From the NCBI RefSeq assembly GCF_008369445.1, contig NZ_VTWH01000003.1, forward strand, positions 248,001-312,000: a stretch of 64,000 bases of DNA, written 5' to 3'. Source of the stretch: Aureimonas fodinaquatilis. Lineage in GTDB: Bacteria; Pseudomonadota; Alphaproteobacteria; Rhizobiales; Rhizobiaceae. The first letter of the stretch is position 1; the number at the start of each line of letters is the position of its first letter. A program made the position numbers and the translations under genes. Below, piece by piece: positions 42,441-51,531 of the stretch. The notes under the pieces are model-generated. The model had not been told where the DNA came from, did not search any database, and saw only the letters and a list, made by a program, of their open reading frames with translations.

Positions 42441-43196
42441 TCAAGCGATCTCTGGACCTGCGGTCCTGCGCATCAGGTAAATGTCCATAATCCAGCCATG
42501 TTGCGCACGGGCTGCCTGCCTTGTGGTCATAATGGTCGCAGCCATGGTGGCAAGCGGGCCGGAGAGGGTAATCTCCTGCTGCATGCCAACATAGGCCCCC
42601 CACCATATGCTGATGCCACCCGGCGCGATGTGTTGAAACGAACATTCGCCATCCAGCATCACAATCACCGTATCCACCCCTTGCGGCCAGCCATGGTCGC
42701 GCAACTGGCGGCCGGTGGTCACCAGAAACGGTGCGCCAACATCGTTGATGGGAATGCCATGCGCTGCGCCCAATGCCTGAAGCGAGGTAATGCCGGGGAT
42801 GACATTGATGCGGACATCAAGCTGAGCGGCAATACGCAGGCTGCTGTCATATAGGCCTGGGTCACCCCAGATCAGCAGGGCAACGCGGCCTTGCGCGCCA
42901 ACAGCCGTTTCAATCGTCTGCGCCCACAGAGCGGCAATTGCGGCATGCCACGCAGCTACCCGCTCCTGATAATCAGCAATGGCCGGATTGCGAACCGGCA
43001 TGTCGAACTCAACAATTCTTGTGCTGCCGCTCAGCACCGATGTGCAGATGTCCCGTCGAAGATCAGCCAGATCGGCCTTGTCATTGCCCTTGCGCGGTAT
43101 CACCACCACATCGGCAGCATTCAACGCCTTGATGGCCTGCAAGGTTAAATGGTCGGGGTTGCCTGTGCCAATGCCGATCAGGTCCAGCTCAATCAT
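42441..43196 (-). CDS. cobF: Precorrin-6A synthase (deacetylating) CobF
   Basis: A 251-residue SAM-dependent methyltransferase of the aerobic cobalamin pathway. CobF methylates C1 of precorrin-5 and removes the acetyl group. The start DLIGIGTGNPDHLTLQAIKALN shows the GxGxGxxxLLT-like SAM loop, and RVALLIWGDPGLYDSSLRI plus INVIPGITSLQALGAAHGIP are the typical CobF segments. It overlaps cobA by eight bases. CobF occurs only in the oxygen-dependent route, which supports an aerobic lifestyle. Confidence 0.93.
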   Translation of the reverse strand: MIELDLIGIGTGNPDHLTLQAIKALNAADVVVIPRKGNDKADLADLRRDICTSVLSGSTRIVEFDMPVRNPAIADYQERVAAWHAAIAALWAQTIETAVGAQGRVALLIWGDPGLYDSSLRIAAQLDVRINVIPGITSLQALGAAHGIPINDVGAPFLVTTGRQLRDHGWPQGVDTVIVMLDGECSFQHIAPGGISIWWGAYVGMQQEITLSGPLATMAATIMTTRQAARAQHGWIMDIYLMRRTAGPEIA

Positions 43197-43917
43197 CCTG
43201 CGCGTCCATTAACGGGCCATACACTATCAATGCCGGGTCGGCGTTGTTGGCCTGCGCCAGGTGAGTGGCCAAGCCGGATATCTGCCATCGGCTGATGTGC
43301 TGGTCGGGGCGGGAAATATTTTTGGCCAGCATGGCCGGGGTTTCCGGCGGCAAACCTGCAGCAACAAGCCGCTGCACAAATTGTGCAAATGTGCGCTGAC
43401 CCATGAAAACCACTGTGGTGGCGGTGGGGTCTGCCAGTGCCTGAATGTCCATGTCGTCCGGCAATGTGCCTTTGGTGTCGTGGCCGGTGACAAACTGTAC
43501 CCGCCGCGCGGTCATGCGCCTTGTCAGCGGAATTGCGGCTGCGGCTGCTGCAGCCAGTGCCGATGTAACACCCGGAATGATTTCAAATTCAATTCCGGCA
43601 GCGCGCAGTGCAATGATTTCTTCTTCCAGCCTGCCGAACAGCCCCGCATCGCCGGACTTAAGCCGCACTACTTTAGCGCCGGTGCGCGCATAATCCACCA
43701 GCAATTGGCTGACATGGCTTTGCCTGGGCGAAGGCTGACCCGCCCGCTTTCCCACGGCCACCAGATCAGCATCCTTGTGCGCATGCGCCAGAATAGGCCC
43801 GGAAGCAAGATCATCAAACAACACGGCATCTGCAGCCGCCAGACGCGCCACTGCCTTGAGCGTCAGCAATTCCGGATCACCCGGCCCTGCAGAAACAAAG
43901 CTGACAAATCCGCTCAT
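43189..43917 (-). CDS. cobA: Uroporphyrinogen-III C-methyltransferase CobA
   Basis: A 242-residue SUMT that makes precorrin-2 from uroporphyrinogen III by methylating C2 and C7, the entry step to the corrin ring. Motifs: GPGDPELLTLKAVARLAAAD near the start, VRLKSGDAGLFGRLEEEI, and EIIPGVTSALAAAAAAAIPLT. No CysG-type siroheme domains are fused, so it is the dedicated cobalamin form. It overlaps cobB by ATGA upstream and cobF by eight bases downstream. Confidence 0.94.
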   Translation of the reverse strand: MSGFVSFVSAGPGDPELLTLKAVARLAAADAVLFDDLASGPILAHAHKDADLVAVGKRAGQPSPRQSHVSQLLVDYARTGAKVVRLKSGDAGLFGRLEEEIIALRAAGIEFEIIPGVTSALAAAAAAAIPLTRRMTARRVQFVTGHDTKGTLPDDMDIQALADPTATTVVFMGQRTFAQFVQRLVAAGLPPETPAMLAKNISRPDQHISRWQISGLATHLAQANNADPALIVYGPLMDAQDD

Positions 43918-45233
43918 GACGCCTCGGCGATCAGGTGAAAAAACGTGCCGGATACATGCCCACGGCGTGAACCGGTTTCCGGTACGGCTGTGCCTTCAGC
44001 ATCCACCACATGCGCCAGCGGCAGATCCGGCTGTTCGATGATGGTGGAATAGTGAAATTCATGGCCGCGCAGCCGCGTTTCGGCGGCAAAACCCGGCATT
44101 GCTGCCAGCAATTGCGCAGAGCGGTAGCCAAGATGCATTTTGCGCTTTTCGTAGGATGTTACCAGCCCCAGAAGCCCCACCATTTCATGGCGTACGCCCT
44201 GTGCGTCAATCAAGCCCGCGCCCAGCACCATATAGCCTCCACATTCGCCATGCACGGGCCGGGTCTGGCCGAATTCATGCAAAGCACTGCGAAAAGCTGA
44301 GGCGCTGGCTAGTCTTTCTGCATGCAACTCCGGGTAACCACCGGGCAGCCAGCAGCAATCTGCGCTCGCGTCCGGGGCCTGATCGTTGAGGGGAGAGAAC
44401 GTCATAATCTCCGCCCCCTGCGCGCGCCAGTCTTCCAGAATATGCGGATAGGTGAAGGAAAATGCGGCATCACGGGCAAGTGCAATCCGCTGCCCCGGCG
44501 GCGGGCAGAGTTTTGTCTGTGAAACAACGTTGCCAAGGCTTTGCGCGGCTTGGCGAATGCCTTCCATATCCAGATGCGCCTCAACAAAATCCGCAGCCTC
44601 GTTGATCAGGGGCAAAAGCGCGGCGTGTTCTTCGGCCTGCACAAGGCCCAGATGCCGCTCCGGCACCTCAATGGAAGCGCGACGCGGCAATGCGCCGAAA
44701 ACATGGATGCCTGCCTCTGCCATACCGGCTCTGGCCAGCTTTTCATGGCGGGGGCTGGCGACCCGGTTCAAAACCACGCCTGCCAGTTTCACGCCGGGGC
44801 GAAACCCGGCAAAGCCGCGTGCAACCGCAGCGGCGGTTTGCGCCTGCCCGGAAACATCAACCACCAGAACCACCGGCCAGCCGGTCAGTGCGGCGATATC
44901 GGCACTGGCACCAACGCCTGTTTCTCCCGCTCGCGCCACACCGTCAAACAGGCCCATAGACCCCTCGGCCAGCACAATGTCTGCGCCTCCGGCGCGGGAT
45001 AACAAATGCGCCAGTCTGCCACTCTGCATGGCCCAACTGTCCAGATTGACCGAGGTTCGGCCATTGGAAACGGCGGCCGTGTGAAAAGCCGGGTCAATGT
45101 AATCCGGCCCGGATTTGAAGGGCTGCACAACCAGCCCCTGCCGGGTGAAAGCCCGTGCCAGACCCAGCATCAGGGTGGTTTTTCCCGTGCCGGAAGCGGG
45201 GGCGGATATCATCAGTCCGGGTGGCAACATCAC
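43914..45233 (-). CDS. cobB: Cobyrinate / hydrogenobyrinate a,c-diamide synthase CobB
   Basis: A 439-residue amidotransferase that amidates the a and c side chains of hydrogenobyrinate. The N-terminal half is an ATP-dependent synthetase with P-loop [17 protein letters not shown] and [10 protein letters not shown]. The C-terminal half is a class I glutamine amidotransferase with the nucleophile Cys in [14 protein letters not shown] and a late His in RGHEFHYS. It overlaps cobM (upstream) and cobA (downstream) by ATGA. Confidence 0.94.
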   Translation of the reverse strand: MMLPPGLMISAPASGTGKTTLMLGLARAFTRQGLVVQPFKSGPDYIDPAFHTAAVSNGRTSVNLDSWAMQSGRLAHLLSRAGGADIVLAEGSMGLFDGVARAGETGVGASADIAALTGWPVVLVVDVSGQAQTAAAVARGFAGFRPGVKLAGVVLNRVASPRHEKLARAGMAEAGIHVFGALPRRASIEVPERHLGLVQAEEHAALLPLINEAADFVEAHLDMEGIRQAAQSLGNVVSQTKLCPPPGQRIALARDAAFSFTYPHILEDWRAQGAEIMTFSPLNDQAPDASADCCWLPGGYPELHAERLASASAFRSALHEFGQTRPVHGECGGYMVLGAGLIDAQGVRHEMVGLLGLVTSYEKRKMHLGYRSAQLLAAMPGFAAETRLRGHEFHYSTIIEQPDLPLAHVVDAEGTAVPETGSRRGHVSGTFFHLIAEAS

Positions 45234-46012
45234 TCACCCTCCGGAAAACGCGGGCTGGTGCCAACCGGGCGAAAGCGCCGGTCATAATCTCCGGCATAAA
45301 GGCGGCTTTCGGCAAAGTCTTCCGCATCCAGCGTACGGCCAACCAGAATGAGCGCCGTGCGCTGCGCTGCCATGTCTGCATCCAGTTGCAGCGTTGCCAG
45401 CGTTGCCCGCACGATGCGCTGATCCGGCCAGCTTGCCCGCCAGACAATGGCCACCGGGCAGTCTGGTCCATAATGCGGCATCAGCTCGGCAATCACCTTG
45501 TCCAGCACGTGAACCGAAAGGTGAATGGCCAGCACAGCACCGGTTGCGGCAAAGGCGGCCAGGTTTTCGCCTTCCGGCATGGCGGAAGCGCGCCCGGAGG
45601 TGCGGGTCAGCACCACGCTCTGCGCAATGCCGGGCAGTGTCAGTTCTGCACCAAGCGCCGCAGCGGCAGCAGCAAAGGATGGCACCCCGGGCGTCACATC
45701 ATACGGAATGCCCATTGTGCGCAGGCGGCGCAATTGCTCGCCCATGGCCGACCATACGGAAAGGTCGCCCGAATGCAGCCTGGCAATGTCATGGCCATCG
45801 GCATGAGCGGCGGCAATTTCAAGGCAGATCTGGTCCAGATCCATAGAGGCGGTGTTGATGATTTTTGCGCCGGGCGGGCAATGTGCCAGCACGGCTTCCG
45901 GCACCAGCGAACCGGCATAAAGGCAAACCCGGCAAGCCGCTATCAGGTCGCGGCCCCGCAATGTCAGAAGATCGGGTGCGCCGGGGCCAGCGCCAATAAA
46001 ATGCACGGTCAT
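45230..46012 (-). CDS. cobM: Precorrin-4 C11-methyltransferase CobM
   Basis: A 260-residue SAM methyltransferase that converts precorrin-4 to precorrin-5. Motifs: [20 protein letters not shown] at the start, [20 protein letters not shown], and [16 protein letters not shown]. The ATG at 46012 overlaps the cobE stop by ATGA; the longer upstream frame is antisense shadow. It overlaps cobB by four bases. Methylation at C11 precedes CobF in the aerobic route. Confidence 0.94.
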   Translation of the reverse strand: MTVHFIGAGPGAPDLLTLRGRDLIAACRVCLYAGSLVPEAVLAHCPPGAKIINTASMDLDQICLEIAAAHADGHDIARLHSGDLSVWSAMGEQLRRLRTMGIPYDVTPGVPSFAAAAAALGAELTLPGIAQSVVLTRTSGRASAMPEGENLAAFAATGAVLAIHLSVHVLDKVIAELMPHYGPDCPVAIVWRASWPDQRIVRATLATLQLDADMAAQRTALILVGRTLDAEDFAESRLYAGDYDRRFRPVGTSPRFPEGE

Positions 46013-46377
46013 GATGGGCTTTCCGCAATGGCGGCGGTTGCCATGCCGCTTGCAGCAACCACGCGCCTGACAATAAGTTTTGCGCCGGGGCCAGCCGCTG
46101 CAAGGGCTGCGGCTTCCGCAACGCTGCCAGTGTTGAACCTTTGCCGGACAAACGGCGATTGTGTTGGTGTGTTTTGTGCGCAAAGTTGCGCCTCGTCAAT
46201 TGCCAGAACGGGCAATTGCAGCCGGTTTGCCAGCGCCAGCAGTGCCGGCGCAGAAGCTTTGCTGGCAACAGTGGCCAAGGCGTCAGGCTGGCAACGGTTG
46301 GAAACGGCTGCTTCAAAGGCCGCCAACAGGGCGGTTTCATCCGCCTGACTGCGAAAACCCAGACCCAGCGCAATCAT
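46009..46377 (-). CDS. cobE: Cobalamin biosynthesis protein CobE
   Basis: A 122-residue protein of the CobE/GbiG C-terminal domain family, small alpha/beta proteins found in cobalamin clusters. The start [20 protein letters not shown] and the [21 protein letters not shown] and [21 protein letters not shown] segments fit the family. CobE has no proven catalytic step and may bind a corrin intermediate. It is fixed in frame by ATGA overlaps on both sides: with cobL upstream (start 46377) and cobM downstream. Confidence 0.88.
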   Translation of the reverse strand: MIALGLGFRSQADETALLAAFEAAVSNRCQPDALATVASKASAPALLALANRLQLPVLAIDEAQLCAQNTPTQSPFVRQRFNTGSVAEAAALAAAGPGAKLIVRRVVAASGMATAAIAESPS

Positions 46378-47564
46378 CGAACCACAATCCATTGCGTAAT
46401 GGGACGTGCGGCCTTCCAGCCGCGCAGATTGCCCAGTGGTTCGGCGCTGGACATTGCAAACCGGCAGAGGCCGCCGCCGAACCTGCCTGCCTGTTGCGTC
46501 AACAGGGCGTCGCTTTCCAGTGTGACCGAATTGACAACTATTCGCGTGCCGGTGGACGTATTGGCCCACAAAAGCGCCAGCAGTTCTTCGCTTAACCCGC
46601 CGCCAACAAACACAGCGTCCGCAGGAGGTAAGGCTGTTAACATTAATGGGCTTGAACCGCTGTGGATGTGCAATCGCTCTTCCAGCGCGAAAGCGCGGGA
46701 ATTGGCGGCAATATTGACGATCCGCTCTGGCTTCAGCTCCACGGCGTGGGCGCGGTTGGCCTGGTGAGCAAGGCACCATTCCACTGAAATGGAGCCTGAG
46801 CCCGCGCCCAGATCCCACAGGACCTGTCCGGCACGTGGTGCCAGTGCGGCCAGCGTCACAGCGCGAATGGCGCTACGGGTGATCTGCCCGTCATGCGCAA
46901 ACTCGTCATCCGGCCTGCCGGGGGTAAGCAAAAATCCGTTCGCTCCATGCAGCTCAACGGCGACGCAGACCGGTGCGGAAACGTTTGAAACATCGAAACC
47001 GGCGGCCGTGCACCGGCTCATACGCTCATCTGGCCCGCCCAACCGTTCCAGAACATGCAGCGTGGAATTGCCAAACTGATGGTCCACCAACCATTGCGCC
47101 AGCGCCGCCGGGGCCGCACCATCGCGCACAAGGCAGATGAGGCGCTGCTTGTCGGCCAGATGCGGCACAAGTCGCTCAAAGGGCGCGGCGTGCAGCCCGA
47201 GGCAGCACACATCTTCCAGCCGCCAACCCAACCTCGCCGCCGCCAGTGAAAAGCTGGACGCGACTGGAAAGGCCCGCCATTCATGCGGTTGCAGATGTGC
47301 GGCAAGACTGCCACCTGCGCCATGCCAGAACGGGTCGCCGGAAACCAGCGCGGCAACCGGGCGACCGCGCAGCGCCAGCAGCGGCTCCAGCGCAAATGGC
47401 TCTGGCCAGGCCTGGCCACGCGCATCCGCTCCAATCAATGCCAGATGGCGGGGCGCGCCGAAAATCACCTCCGCCCCGGCAAGTGCCTTACGGCTTGCAT
47501 CATTCAGCCCATCCGGTCCATCTTCGCCAAGGCCGATTATGGCAAGCCAGGGATCAGTGGGCAT
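46374..47564 (-). CDS. cobL: Precorrin-6Y C5,15-methyltransferase (decarboxylating) CobL
   Basis: A 396-residue two-domain enzyme. The N-terminal part (residues 1-200) is a C5 methyltransferase starting PWLAIIGLGEDGPDGLNDASRKAL. The C-terminal part (about 225-390) is a Rossmann SAM domain for C15 methylation and decarboxylation (LWDLGAGSGSISVEWCLAHQANRAHAVEL). This fusion is usual in the aerobic pathway. It starts at 47564, almost exactly where the opposite-strand cobK begins, and ends in an ATGA overlap with cobE. Confidence 0.93.
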   Translation of the reverse strand: MPTDPWLAIIGLGEDGPDGLNDASRKALAGAEVIFGAPRHLALIGADARGQAWPEPFALEPLLALRGRPVAALVSGDPFWHGAGGSLAAHLQPHEWRAFPVASSFSLAAARLGWRLEDVCCLGLHAAPFERLVPHLADKQRLICLVRDGAAPAALAQWLVDHQFGNSTLHVLERLGGPDERMSRCTAAGFDVSNVSAPVCVAVELHGANGFLLTPGRPDDEFAHDGQITRSAIRAVTLAALAPRAGQVLWDLGAGSGSISVEWCLAHQANRAHAVELKPERIVNIAANSRAFALEERLHIHSGSSPLMLTALPPADAVFVGGGLSEELLALLWANTSTGTRIVVNSVTLESDALLTQQAGRFGGGLCRFAMSSAEPLGNLRGWKAARPITQWIVVR

Positions 47565-47565
47565 C

Positions 47566-48327
47566 GTGACCTCTTACAAACAGGCAGGCACGCTGGTGCT
47601 GGGCGGCACGGCAGAGGCGGCGGCTCTGGCCCGCGCCATGGCGGCAGCCGGTCTGCCGGGTATTTTTTCCTATGCCGGACGCACCGACGCTCCGGCCAGC
47701 CAGCCATTGCCAACCCGCATTGGCGGCTTTGGCGGCGTGGACGGGCTGGTCGAATTTCTGATTGAAAACAAAATTCGCGGCATTGTCGATGCCACTCACC
47801 CGTTTGCCGCTCAGATGAGCAGAAATGCCATTGCTGCGGCCAGGGTTACCGGGGTGCCATTGCTGGCGCTGGAACGGCCTGCGTGGGCGCCGGAGCTGGA
47901 AGATCAATGGCAGGTTGTGCAAGATGTGGCTGGTGCCGTTGCCGCCTTGAGTGGGCCGGCGGAACGGGTTTTCCTTGCCATCGGGCGGCAGAATCTGGCT
48001 GATTTCGCTGGTCGCCCGCAGCATCACTATCTTTTGCGGGTGGTTGACCCGTGGGCAGGCGAAATGCCCTTGGCAAATGCCCATGTGGTTGTGGCGCGTG
48101 GTCCGTTTGATGTGGAAGGCGATGCTGCGCTTCTGCGCAGCCACGGCATAACCCGCCTTGTCGCCAAAAATGCCGGGGGCGCGGGTGCTGTGGCAAAGGT
48201 TCTGGCGGCGCGCCAGTTGGCCCTGCCGGTCATCATGATCGCGCGACCCATTCTGCCGGACCGGGCCGTCGTCAATACTGTTGATGCGGCGTTGCAATGG
48301 CTTCATAGTGCAGATCTTGGCGTATAG
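47566..48327 (+). CDS. cobK: Precorrin-6A reductase CobK
   Basis: A 253-residue NADPH-dependent reductase that converts precorrin-6A to dihydroprecorrin-6. Motifs: TLVLGGTAEAAALARAM near the start, GIVDATHPFAAQMSRNA, and LVAKNAGGAGAVAKVLAARQLALPVIMIARP near the end. I choose GTG at 47566, which gives the usual short N-terminus. An in-frame ATG at 47539 with an AAGG site is possible and would overlap cobL. It is the only plus-strand gene inside the leftward cob operon and its 3' end overlaps cobJ by 25 bases. Confidence 0.9.
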   Translation: MTSYKQAGTLVLGGTAEAAALARAMAAAGLPGIFSYAGRTDAPASQPLPTRIGGFGGVDGLVEFLIENKIRGIVDATHPFAAQMSRNAIAAARVTGVPLLALERPAWAPELEDQWQVVQDVAGAVAALSGPAERVFLAIGRQNLADFAGRPQHHYLLRVVDPWAGEMPLANAHVVVARGPFDVEGDAALLRSHGITRLVAKNAGGAGAVAKVLAARQLALPVIMIARPILPDRAVVNTVDAALQWLHSADLGV

Positions 48328-49040
48328 ACCCAGCGACCAATGCGCCGGGTTGCAGAATTGCCAACCAGAACCACGGTGCGCATATCAGCCATATCGGGCG
48401 TGGCATCCGCCAGTGCCACCGTGGCAAGCCGCTCTTCCGGCGTGGTAACGGCGCGGGCAAAGCTGATCAGCCTTTCCGGCTCGCAGCATTCGCTCAACAG
48501 CTCAAGAATGCGGGCAAATTGATGCGGGCGTGATGCGGAGCGAGGATTGTAAAACGCCATGGCAAAATCCGCCTCGGCTGCAAGTCGCACCCGTCGTTCG
48601 ACCAGTTCCCACGGCTTGAGATTATCTGACAGGTTGATGGCGCAGAAATCATGTCCCAAAGGCGCGCCAAGACGTGCGGCAGCGGCCAGCATGGCGGTTA
48701 TGCCGGGCAGCACCTGCACATCCAGTTTCAGCCATTCCGCCGGACCATGCTCTAACGCTTCAAACACGGCAGATGCCATGGCAAAAACGCCCGGATCGCC
48801 CGATGACACCAGCACGGAATGCCCGCCACTGGCGGCGATCTGCAGCGCGTGGTTTGCCCGGTCAAGCTCCACCCGGTTGTCGGATGGATGCAACGTCAGG
48901 CCTGGCCTTGGGGCAACGCGCGCAACATAGGGCACATAGCCCAGAACATCGGTGGCATTGTCCACGGCGGCAACCACCTCCGGCGTCAGCAAATCGGCGC
49001 TGCCGGGGCCAAGGCCCACAATTTTCAAACTGCCGGTCAT
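48303..49040 (-). CDS. cobJ: Precorrin-3B C17-methyltransferase CobJ
   Basis: A 245-residue SAM methyltransferase that contracts the ring and methylates C17, giving precorrin-4. Motifs: KIVGLGPGSADLLTPEVV at the start, LVSSGDPGVFAMASAVFE, and VQVLPGITAMLAAAARLGAPLGHDFCAINLSD. It follows cobI by an ATGA overlap, and its tail overlaps the tail of the antisense cobK gene. Sequence and order match the aerobic pathway. Confidence 0.94.
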   Translation of the reverse strand: MTGSLKIVGLGPGSADLLTPEVVAAVDNATDVLGYVPYVARVAPRPGLTLHPSDNRVELDRANHALQIAASGGHSVLVSSGDPGVFAMASAVFEALEHGPAEWLKLDVQVLPGITAMLAAAARLGAPLGHDFCAINLSDNLKPWELVERRVRLAAEADFAMAFYNPRSASRPHQFARILELLSECCEPERLISFARAVTTPEERLATVALADATPDMADMRTVVLVGNSATRRIGRWVYTPRSAL

Positions 49041-49768
49041 GCCACAATTTCCGGTCGGCGGCCCTGCCCATGCACGATGATGATTGCGAAATACGGGCAG
49101 GCCTCGTCATCCACATCCACCAGCCGGGCAATTTTCTGGTTGGGCATTGTGCCGTGTTCTACCAGCCATGCCGCTTCTGCCCTGCCGCTTTCTGCCAACA
49201 CACGGCGAATTTTGGCAAGGTTTCGGCCAATTTTCATGAAAACCAGCGCATCATTGCCCATGGCGCGTTTGGCCAGTTCCTGCTCAGGCAGGGTGCCGGG
49301 CAGAACCGACAGAACATCATCACCCCAGACAACGGGCTGGCCGGTGGCCGTCCAGCAGCCGGACATGCCTGTAATTCCGGGCACAACTTCCACCGGCACA
49401 AGGCCCTGCAGGCGGCTGTGCAAATGCATGAACGAGCCGTAGAGAAACGGGTCACCCTCGCACAGCACGATCACGTCGCCATTTCTGGTCAGTTGCACCA
49501 GCTTCGTGGTCCACTCATCATAGAACCGCGCCAGGGCCGCATTATAGGCCGGGTCGGAAACATCCAGCTCGGTGGTGACGGGGTATTCCATCGGGAATTC
49601 CGCTGCTCCGGGGGCCAGCAACCCTTCCACAATCTGCCGGGCCTGACCGCGCCGCCCCGCCTTGCGAAAATAGGCCACTTGCACAACGCTGCCCAAAAGC
49701 CGCGCGGCCTTGACACTCATCAGGTCCGGATCGCCGGGGCCAAGCCCGACACAGATGATACGGCTCAT
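49037..49768 (-). CDS. cobI: Precorrin-2 C20-methyltransferase CobI
   Basis: A 243-residue SAM methyltransferase that methylates C20 of precorrin-2 to give precorrin-3A. Motifs: ICVGLGPGDPDLMSVKAARLL at the start, VIVLCEGDPFLYGSFMHLHSRL, and VVPGITGMSGCWTATGQP. Its ATG follows the cobH stop directly, and its stop overlaps cobJ by four bases. A tight order cobG-H-I-J is seen here. Confidence 0.94.
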   Translation of the reverse strand: MSRIICVGLGPGDPDLMSVKAARLLGSVVQVAYFRKAGRRGQARQIVEGLLAPGAAEFPMEYPVTTELDVSDPAYNAALARFYDEWTTKLVQLTRNGDVIVLCEGDPFLYGSFMHLHSRLQGLVPVEVVPGITGMSGCWTATGQPVVWGDDVLSVLPGTLPEQELAKRAMGNDALVFMKIGRNLAKIRRVLAESGRAEAAWLVEHGTMPNQKIARLVDVDDEACPYFAIIIVHGQGRRPEIVA

Positions 49769-50398
49769 CTATTCCTCCAGACTGGCAAGTGCGTTGACAG
49801 CGGCCACGGTAATAGCACTGCCGCCAAGCCGCCCGAGCACCACCAATGCCGGCACTGGCGGATTGGCCATAAGGGCTGCCTTGGATTCCGCCGCGCCGAC
49901 AAAGCCAACCGGACAGCCAATAATGGCGGCAGGGCGTGGACAGGCAGGGTCTTCCAGCATGTTAAGCAGATGAAACAGCGCGGTGGGCGCATTGCCAATC
50001 GCCACAACCGCGCCCGCAAGGTGCGGCCGCCATAGCTCCAGTGCTGCCGCGGACCGGGTGTTTGCCATCTGGCGCGCCAATTCCGGCACCTTGGCATCGC
50101 GCAAGGTGCAGATAACGGGGTTGCTGGCGGGCAGCCGGGTGCGGGTAATGCCCTCACTCACCATATGCGCGTCGCACAGAATGGGTGCGCCAGCCCGCAG
50201 CGCCGCGCGTGCGGCAACGGCCATTCCGCTGGTAAAGCGAATATCGGCTTCCAGCCCTACCAGGCCCGCTGCATGGATCATTCGCACCACCACCGGTTCT
50301 TCATCCGGGGTGAAGCCGGAAAGCTCCGCCTCACTGCGTATCGTGGCAAAGGACTGGCGGTAGATGGCCGCTCCGTCAGTTTCATAAATATGCGGCAT
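49769..50398 (-). CDS. cobH: Precorrin-8X methylmutase CobH
   Basis: A 209-residue mutase that moves a methyl group from C11 to C12, forming hydrogenobyrinate. The catalytic His is H42 in VVVRMIHAAGLVGLEADI, in line with the known CobH active site. Further family segments are RAGAPILCDAHMVSEGITR and PAIIGCPVGFVGAAESK. It shares one base with cobG (TAATG) and abuts cobI without a gap. Confidence 0.95.
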   Translation of the reverse strand: MPHIYETDGAAIYRQSFATIRSEAELSGFTPDEEPVVVRMIHAAGLVGLEADIRFTSGMAVAARAALRAGAPILCDAHMVSEGITRTRLPASNPVICTLRDAKVPELARQMANTRSAAALELWRPHLAGAVVAIGNAPTALFHLLNMLEDPACPRPAAIIGCPVGFVGAAESKAALMANPPVPALVVLGRLGGSAITVAAVNALASLEE

Positions 50399-51531
50399 TA
50401 GCGGTTCTCGAACAGGCGGGAGGGATTGGCAAGAATCTGCTGGCGGGTCAGCGTCCGGTCGGGAGGGGTGGAAAAGCCACGCCCGTCAAACAGCGCATAG
50501 CCGGAGTTTGTCGCCAGCAGCGTGTGTGCGGCATAACCGGTCTGCGCGCAACCTTTTGCGCAGCCGGAAACATGCAGACGCTGGCCTGCTGGCAGATAAG
50601 GCGCAAGCGCGCGGGCGAGTTGCCGGGTTTCGCCATTCGCCTGCTGGCATCCGGGTGCACCGACACACGCATCCACCCGCATCAACGGCTCATCCGCATT
50701 CAACACCGCGCCCGGAATGGCCAGCACGTTGCATGGCCCTTCCACCAGAACCATACGCCACGGTGTCGTGCGAATGGCGGTCTGGCAGGCAACAAGGGCG
50801 TTCAGCGCCGTCATGTCCATGACGCCAAAGGCAAAGCCGATCAGAAAGCCATTGCCAACGGGGCCGGGCTGCAACGCGGCAGCGCTGTTGACCGGCAATC
50901 GCTGCGGCGCAAATTCCTGTGGCAGCGCATGCCCTTCGGCAAGATGCTGCTTCATGCGCTTGCCGCCACTTTGCGCAAACCAGGCGGCCAATTGCACCGC
51001 CCTTTGCGCAGCATGCTCGGCAGCAACCGGAACGCCAAGGGCGCAACCATCCGCCCGCAACAGCAATTCACCGGTGTCTGCCCGTTCGAGCCTGATGTCC
51101 GCGCTGACATCTGCCAGCACCCGCACGTGCCCGGTGTCGATTGCAAAGCCGAATTTGCCCGGCAAGGCGGGTGCGTGCTGCAATTCCTGCTCAAGCTGCA
51201 AGGCCAGATCCGCTGCGCTGTCTTCAAAGGGTGTCACCACAATGTTGCGGCGTGCTTCCTGTTCGAGGTTCTGGTCCAGCAAACCGGCTGCGGCCAGTGC
51301 TGCCTGCACGGTGGCCACAGCCCCGTCGGCAATGCCGCGCAGTTGAATATTGCCGCGGTTGGAAAGTTCTGCCGTGCCATTGCCGCTGGTTTCAGCCAAA
51401 CGCGCAATCACCGCAAGCTGAGCTGCGGTTAATCTGCCAGCATTTGGGCGAATGCGCACAATTGCGCCATCGCCCGACAGCATGGGCCGCAAGGCACCGG
51501 GACACCAGCCCTTGATTTCGTAATTGCTCAT
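50398..51531 (-). CDS. cobG: Precorrin-3B synthase CobG
   Basis: A 377-residue oxygen-dependent monooxygenase of the nitrite/sulfite reductase fold that makes precorrin-3B from precorrin-3A. The start KGWCPGALRPMLSGDGAIVRIRP and LSNRGNIQLRG are typical. The 4Fe-4S cysteines are in CVGAPGCQQ and VSGCAKGCAQ. It uses molecular oxygen, so this cluster is the aerobic pathway. The ATG at 51531 overlaps the cobN stop by ATGA; the longer frame would enter cobN. Confidence 0.93.
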   Translation of the reverse strand: MSNYEIKGWCPGALRPMLSGDGAIVRIRPNAGRLTAAQLAVIARLAETSGNGTAELSNRGNIQLRGIADGAVATVQAALAAAGLLDQNLEQEARRNIVVTPFEDSAADLALQLEQELQHAPALPGKFGFAIDTGHVRVLADVSADIRLERADTGELLLRADGCALGVPVAAEHAAQRAVQLAAWFAQSGGKRMKQHLAEGHALPQEFAPQRLPVNSAAALQPGPVGNGFLIGFAFGVMDMTALNALVACQTAIRTTPWRMVLVEGPCNVLAIPGAVLNADEPLMRVDACVGAPGCQQANGETRQLARALAPYLPAGQRLHVSGCAKGCAQTGYAAHTLLATNSGYALFDGRGFSTPPDRTLTRQQILANPSRLFENR

